Source of the DNA: Microbacteriaceae bacterium
GTDB taxonomy: Bacteria > Actinomycetota > Actinomycetes > Actinomycetales > Microbacteriaceae
Assembly: GCA_947453465.1 (NCBI GenBank)
Contig: CANGGL010000008.1
Location: forward strand, 1-43,367
Length of the DNA: 43,367 bases
Reading direction: 5' to 3'
Shown here: in pieces, positions 27,501-33,500 of the stretch
Layout: each line of letters opens with the position of its first letter
Position numbering within the stretch: the stretch's first letter is position 1
Program-made: the position numbers and the translations under genes
The notes under the pieces: model-generated
What the model was told of the DNA's origin: nothing
Databases searched by the model: none
What the model saw: only the letters and a program-made list of their open reading frames with translations

Positions 27501-30500
27501 GCGCCCAGGTTTCACGCAGCGGCCTAGTCATGGCGGTTCAGCCAGTTCTTGAAGTGCTCGACAAGTATGGCTTCGTGGTGCGCGACTCGGGCACCCTGTT
27601 TACGGCTTCGGTTCTAAATGCCCCTGCCGGTGTAAGTATTGCCGGAACCGCGGTTCACTCGAGCGCAACCACCGGACTAGCCACCTTCACCGACCTCGCA
27701 CTAACCGGCCCGGTCGGTGACTATCAGCTTCATTTCACGGCCGTTAACTCAGGCGCCGATATTGACAATGCAGTAGAGGATAGTTCCGCACTCAAGTTCC
27801 ACCTATCTCACGGTGTGGCCGCCAAGTTTGCACTCACCCAGGCAGCCGGTGCTCGCGCCGGAATTGAGTTTGTTGGTCAGCCTTCGATCATTGTTCAGGA
27901 TGCACAGGGCAACACCGTTTCTGAAGACTTCACTGATGTCAATGGCGTGGCCCACAACGACAAGGCGCTTCGAGTCACCGCAGCAATCACCAACAGCCAG
28001 ACCGCCACCTACCTTGCGTTCAACAACGGTGCTTCAAGCGACACCTTCGATGCCGTGACCGGCATTGCCACCGCAACCGGTCTTGGTCTAAAGGGCACCG
28101 CTGGCGCCGGTTATGCCATCACCTACTCTGCCACCGCAAGCTCAGGTGTGATCTCTGAGAGCCAGAGCATTGACCTAACGGCCGGAACCTCGGTACAGGT
28201 CAAGATGAAGGATCAACCGCAGCTTTCGGTCAAGACCGGCTCGGCGTTCGACCCAGCCCCGAGCGTTGAACTCTTCGATGCTTGGAACAACAAGGTTTTG
28301 ACCGACTCGACCTCGACAGTTTTGGTTGATTTTGTGCCGGCTGCCACTACTCCGGTTGACCCGAGCGTAGTGACCTTGAACAACACCACGGCATTCCGTG
28401 CGGTTGGCGGAACAGTAACCATCTCTGGTCTTTCCTTCGTTGCTAAGCCTGGAACCTGGAACCTGAGATTCAACTTGTCGGGTGTCAGCGGCAACGGCTC
28501 GTCGGTTGACTCTCGAGACATCACCGTCTTGCACGCCAACCCATATAAGTTGGCCATCTCGACCGACGTGAGCGACGTCGAAACCGGTGTGGCCATCTCG
28601 CCAGCTCCAATCGTTCGTGTTCTCGACCAGTATGGAAACCCTGCCGACACCGACAACCTCTCAGTGGTAACCGCATCCATGATTGCCGGAGACAACTCAA
28701 CCGTTCTAAGTGGCAAGCAGGTCAACGCTGCCAATGGCCTGGCAACCTTCAATGCGCTAAAGCTCTCGGGCAAGCCGGGTCAATACCAGTTGCGGTTCTC
28801 AGCAACCTGGAACGGTGCTGCCCTGCAGACCGTCGACTCACTAACCCTGCGCGTTCTCGCCGGTGCACCTGAACACCTGCGAATCGCCACGGCAGCCGCC
28901 GGCGCTAAGTCGGGCCTAGCCTTCGGCACCATGCCGGTCATCCAAATTGAAGACATCAACAACAACGTCACCACTTCAACCTCGATGATTTCGGTTGACG
29001 TTCTCGATGCCGCCGGCCAACCGGTTGCCTCATCGACTGTTGCCCTTGGCGGAACCGATCACGTTGCCGCAATCAACGGTGTTGCCACCTTCGACAACAG
29101 TCTCGGCCTGAAGCTTTCTGGTCTGGTAGGTAACTACAAGCTTCGCTACTCAATCGCTTTGCCTTACACCTTCACTGTCACGCAGGACATCGAGCTATTT
29201 GCCGGCGACCCATACAAGTTGAAGGTAATCACCGAGCCTCAGGGCGCCAAGAACGGTGAGTTGCTCTCCACTCAGCCGGCTGTTCAGATTCGCGATGCTT
29301 GGAACAACCCGGTTCTAGACGCCACCAACGTAGTGACCGCAAGTGTCACCGGCGGCGGTTCAGACGCGCGCACCACCCCGGTTCTAATCGATACTGATCA
29401 CACCAAGACGGCGGCAAACGGTGTTGCCCGCTTCACCGGCTTGCAGCTGAAGGGTATGCCGAGCTGGGCTTACACTCTTCACTTCACCGCAACCGATTCG
29501 GTGGCGGGCACCTTGATTGCCGACGATTCTGCTGCGGTCACCGTCACCCCTGGTGATGCCGCCAAGCTCGAGGTAACCACCCAGCCGGGCAGTGCCACCG
29601 CCAACCTAACCATCAACGGCCAAACGCTTTCATCGCCGGCCGTGGTTGAACTTCGCGACCAGTATGGTTACACGCTCACCAACGACTCATCGACGTATGT
29701 GACCGCTGTGCTGCATGCTTCTGAAGATGCTAACGATGGCCCGGGCCACGGCTCGATCTCTGGTGTTTACCGTGAAAAGGTAGTTGCCGGTGTGGCAACC
29801 TTCGACGGCATCGTGTTGACCGGTTTGACCGCAGAGCACTACTGGTTGACCTTCACCGTGAACCAGATTAATTCCGACGCCACCCAGCGAATTCCGTTGC
29901 AAGCTGCCGCGCCTTCAACACTCACTTTGACCGATGCTGCCGGAGCTCGCGCGGGCCAGAACTTCACCACGGCACCAACCTTGACGATTGCTGACTTCAG
30001 TGGCAACCCAATCAACAACCGTGGCGCCCGAATCTCGGTTGATGCCGAAGACGCAGTTACTCTGGCGGCCGCCTCGGTAATCGGCACCGACGCTTCAACG
30101 ACCACCACCAGTGGTCTGGCGACTTTGAGCCACCTGGGTCTTTCGGCCAAGGTTGGCGCCTACACCTTGACCTACTCGGTCAGCTATGCGGCAACCGCAA
30201 ATGCCCCTGCCGTTTCGATGACCGAGACTCAGACCATTCAGTTGTCTTCTGGTTTGGCCCATCACCTATCTGTAACCAAGCAGCCAAGTTCGGGTGGCGC
30301 AACCGGTGAACGCCTCACCGATGCCCCGGTTATTTCGATTCTCGATGAGGCTGGCAACGTTGTGACCGACGCCACCCCTCAGGTGATTACCGCATCGCTT
30401 CAGGGGCTCGCATCCGTGGCAGATTACTCGGGGCTGCAGGAGATCATTGCCGGTGGTGAAACCGCAACCACCGATCACGGTGTGGCAACTTTCAGCAACC

Positions 30501-33500
30501 TAGCCATCATTGGCAAGCCGGGTCAGAGCTACAGCCTCAATTTTGTGCTCGGTGGCATGAACATTGATTCATCAGGCTTCTCGGTCAAGCACGGCGCACC
30601 GGCTCACCTCGTAATGACTCAGGCTCCGGTTGCCGGCATGAAGTCGGGCACGGTGTTCACCACCGCACCAATCGTGAAGATTGTCGACGCCTACTCAAAT
30701 GACGTGGATGACGACAACAGCGACCGCATCACCGTGAGTATCACCGGTGGTGCCGACGGCGAGCTAATCGGCAATGCCAGCTTGCAGGTTGCGGGCGGCG
30801 TTGCCAACTTCAGTGCACTCAAGTTGGCCGGAAAGGTTTCAGAAACTTACAGCCTCAGCTTCGCTCTTGATGGAGCTCAGATGGCGCCGGTCACGGCTTC
30901 TGACCTGACCGTCCTACCTGGTGCGCCATACCGTTTGCAGATGGTAACTCAGCCGGTCGGTGCGCGCACCGGTGAGGTCTTGAGTCAGCAGCCTGCGGTC
31001 AAGGTCTTTGACCAGTGGGGCAACTTCGTCAACTCTCACCCTGAGCTCAGCATTGTTGCCACGGTCTCGCCAAGCACCGGCGTCAACGCCGCTACTTTGA
31101 CCGGTGCAACCACCGTGACCACAGACACCGGAGATGCAATCTTCAGCAATATTGCCGTCACCGGCATCCCTGGTGTTGATTACGTCATGCAGTTCGCTAC
31201 CGCCGGAAGCACCAATGTGATCGGTGCAACCTCGGCGGCCTTCCACGTTGCCGCCGGCGCACCTCACCACGTGGCACTAACCCAGCAGCCTTTGGGTGGA
31301 ATCACCGGCAAGGCCTTGGTCGCCCAGCCTGAGTTGACCGTTTACGACTACTTCGGCAACGTCATCGACCAGCAGCTAAATATCTGTGCCGATGTAACCA
31401 TCGCGTCGGGTGCTTACGGTGCCTTCAGTTCAAGCGTCGACACCTTGGATGCCTGTGGCACCAATGGTCACATTCAGTTCGCCGGCATCAAGTTCCGTGG
31501 CGACCCAGACTTGAGCTACCGCCTCCACTTCGCCGTGCACATCCCGAACCAGATTTACAACGGTTCAAGCACCGATGCGTTTGACCTAGCCGTGAACTCG
31601 GCCGCATTCCAGGTTCGCAACGATGTCGCCGACCACATCCAGATCGAAACCCAGCCTGCCGGTGCCCGCGCCGGTGAATTGTTTGCCACCCAGCCGGTCA
31701 TCCGTGTTCTCGACCAGTTCGGCAACCTAGCCAAGGATGATTCTTCAACCGTAGTCACCGCAACCGGAATCGGCACCGGTGCCTCGGCAACCGGAACCGT
31801 TTCGGCAACCGCCGTGGCCGGTGTGGTCACCTTCGGCGACCTAAAGTTTGAGGCTGCCCCTGGCGCCGGTTACAAGGTTCACTTCGAAACCGCTTCACTT
31901 GGCGCGCGTGATTCGGTGGCCTTTGCCGTCACTGCCGGTGCACCGCACCACCTAAGCCTCGACCGCGCCAGCGCCTGGGGTCTAACCGGCGATGTCTTCG
32001 CCACCCAGCCGATCATCTCGGTGCGTGACCAGTTCAACAACATCGTGCTCAGCGATTCTGGCCGAGCCATCTCTGCCAACGTGGTTGGTGCGGTCGGCGG
32101 TACGGCGGTCGGCGATGTTGCCAACACTGTCAACGGTGTCGCACGCTTCACTGCGCTTGCCCTGAGCGGCACGCCTGGCTTGGCCTATGGCCTCAGCTAT
32201 ACCGGTTATGGCGTTGCAGCTGTCGCCGAGAGCAACATCGTGCTGACCAAGGTCACCGCGTTGACTCTGACCTACCCGCCAACCGTCTACTCGTTCCTCG
32301 GTCAGGCAACAGCAACTTCAACAGTCGAAACCGGCGGCGGTACGCCAGTCTTCAGCACCACTAGCCCGGCCTGTTCGGTTGACGCCACCGATGGCAAGAT
32401 CAGCATCATGGGTGCCGGCACCTGTGCGGTCACCATGTCGGTCCCACTAAACGGTTCATACCTAGCCAACAGCATCACCACCGTGGTTGAAATTGCCAAG
32501 GCTGCCCAGCCTGCGCTGACCGAAATTGCTAGCGCCGATGACGCATCGCACGGATGGTCAGTTTCAGATGCCGTTTATGGCAGCAAGAAGATTTTGACCG
32601 GCACTCAGGTTGCTGCCACTTCTGACGCCCCAAACACGCCTCTGGTTTGGGCAACCGACGGCAGCTGTAAGGTCGTCAGCAACACGCTGTTTGTTGGCGA
32701 TGCTGGCAGCCGCTGTGTGGTTCACGCCACCCGCCCAGGTAACGCAAACTACCTACCGATTGACTCTGCGCCTCTGGATATTGCGGTGGCCAAGGCCGAC
32801 CAGCGCCCACTGTTGATTTCAAGTGCAGCATCAATCAAGGTTGGCGAGTCAATCACTCTTGCCACCGCCGGCGGTAACGGCACCGGTGCCGTTACTTTCA
32901 TGCGTGCCGATAGCGGTGCCGGTTGTGACTTCGATAACTCCACCAACGTGCTGACCGCGCAGAGCGCCGGTACCTGCAGCTTCACCGCAACCAAGGCAGG
33001 CGACCGCAACTACAACCAGGGTCTGCAGTCGGCCACCTACGCCGTAACCGTCACCAAGTTGGCTCAGACCTTGAGTTTCAGCTCGACTATTCCGATGTAC
33101 CCGATTCCGTCAACCGTTTCGGCTGACGCCACCTACGAGCCAGCCGCTGTGTCTAGCTCAGGAGAGGCCGTCAGCTTCAGCCTGGCCAGCGCTTCAACCA
33201 CCGGTTCGAACCCGATCTGTGAAATCAATAACGGCGTGGTTAAGTTCCTCGAACTCGGTCACTGTATTGTTCTTGCAACTCAGGCCGGCACCGGCCGTTA
33301 CGAGTCAGCCACGGCTAGCCAAGACATCCTGGTTGGCGCTTTGAACCAGACAATTTCGATGGACGCTCCGGCTGACGTTCGAATCGGTTCACCGGCCTTC
33401 ATTCAGACCGCTTCATCCAACTCGGGCTTGATCGTGGCAATCACCTCGGCGACCACCGACATTTGCACCGTGACCACCGACGCAACCGATACCACGATGG

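Noticed and set aside
28213-28773. Minus-strand 186-aa open frame inside the Ig array
   Set aside because: Shadow of the repeats. The plus-strand frame continues with conserved Ig signatures through the whole segment.
12185-32250. Regularly spaced repeats as CRISPR or recent tandem amplification
   Set aside because: Units are coding, of 300 or more bases, and diverged; there are no short identical repeats with unique spacers.
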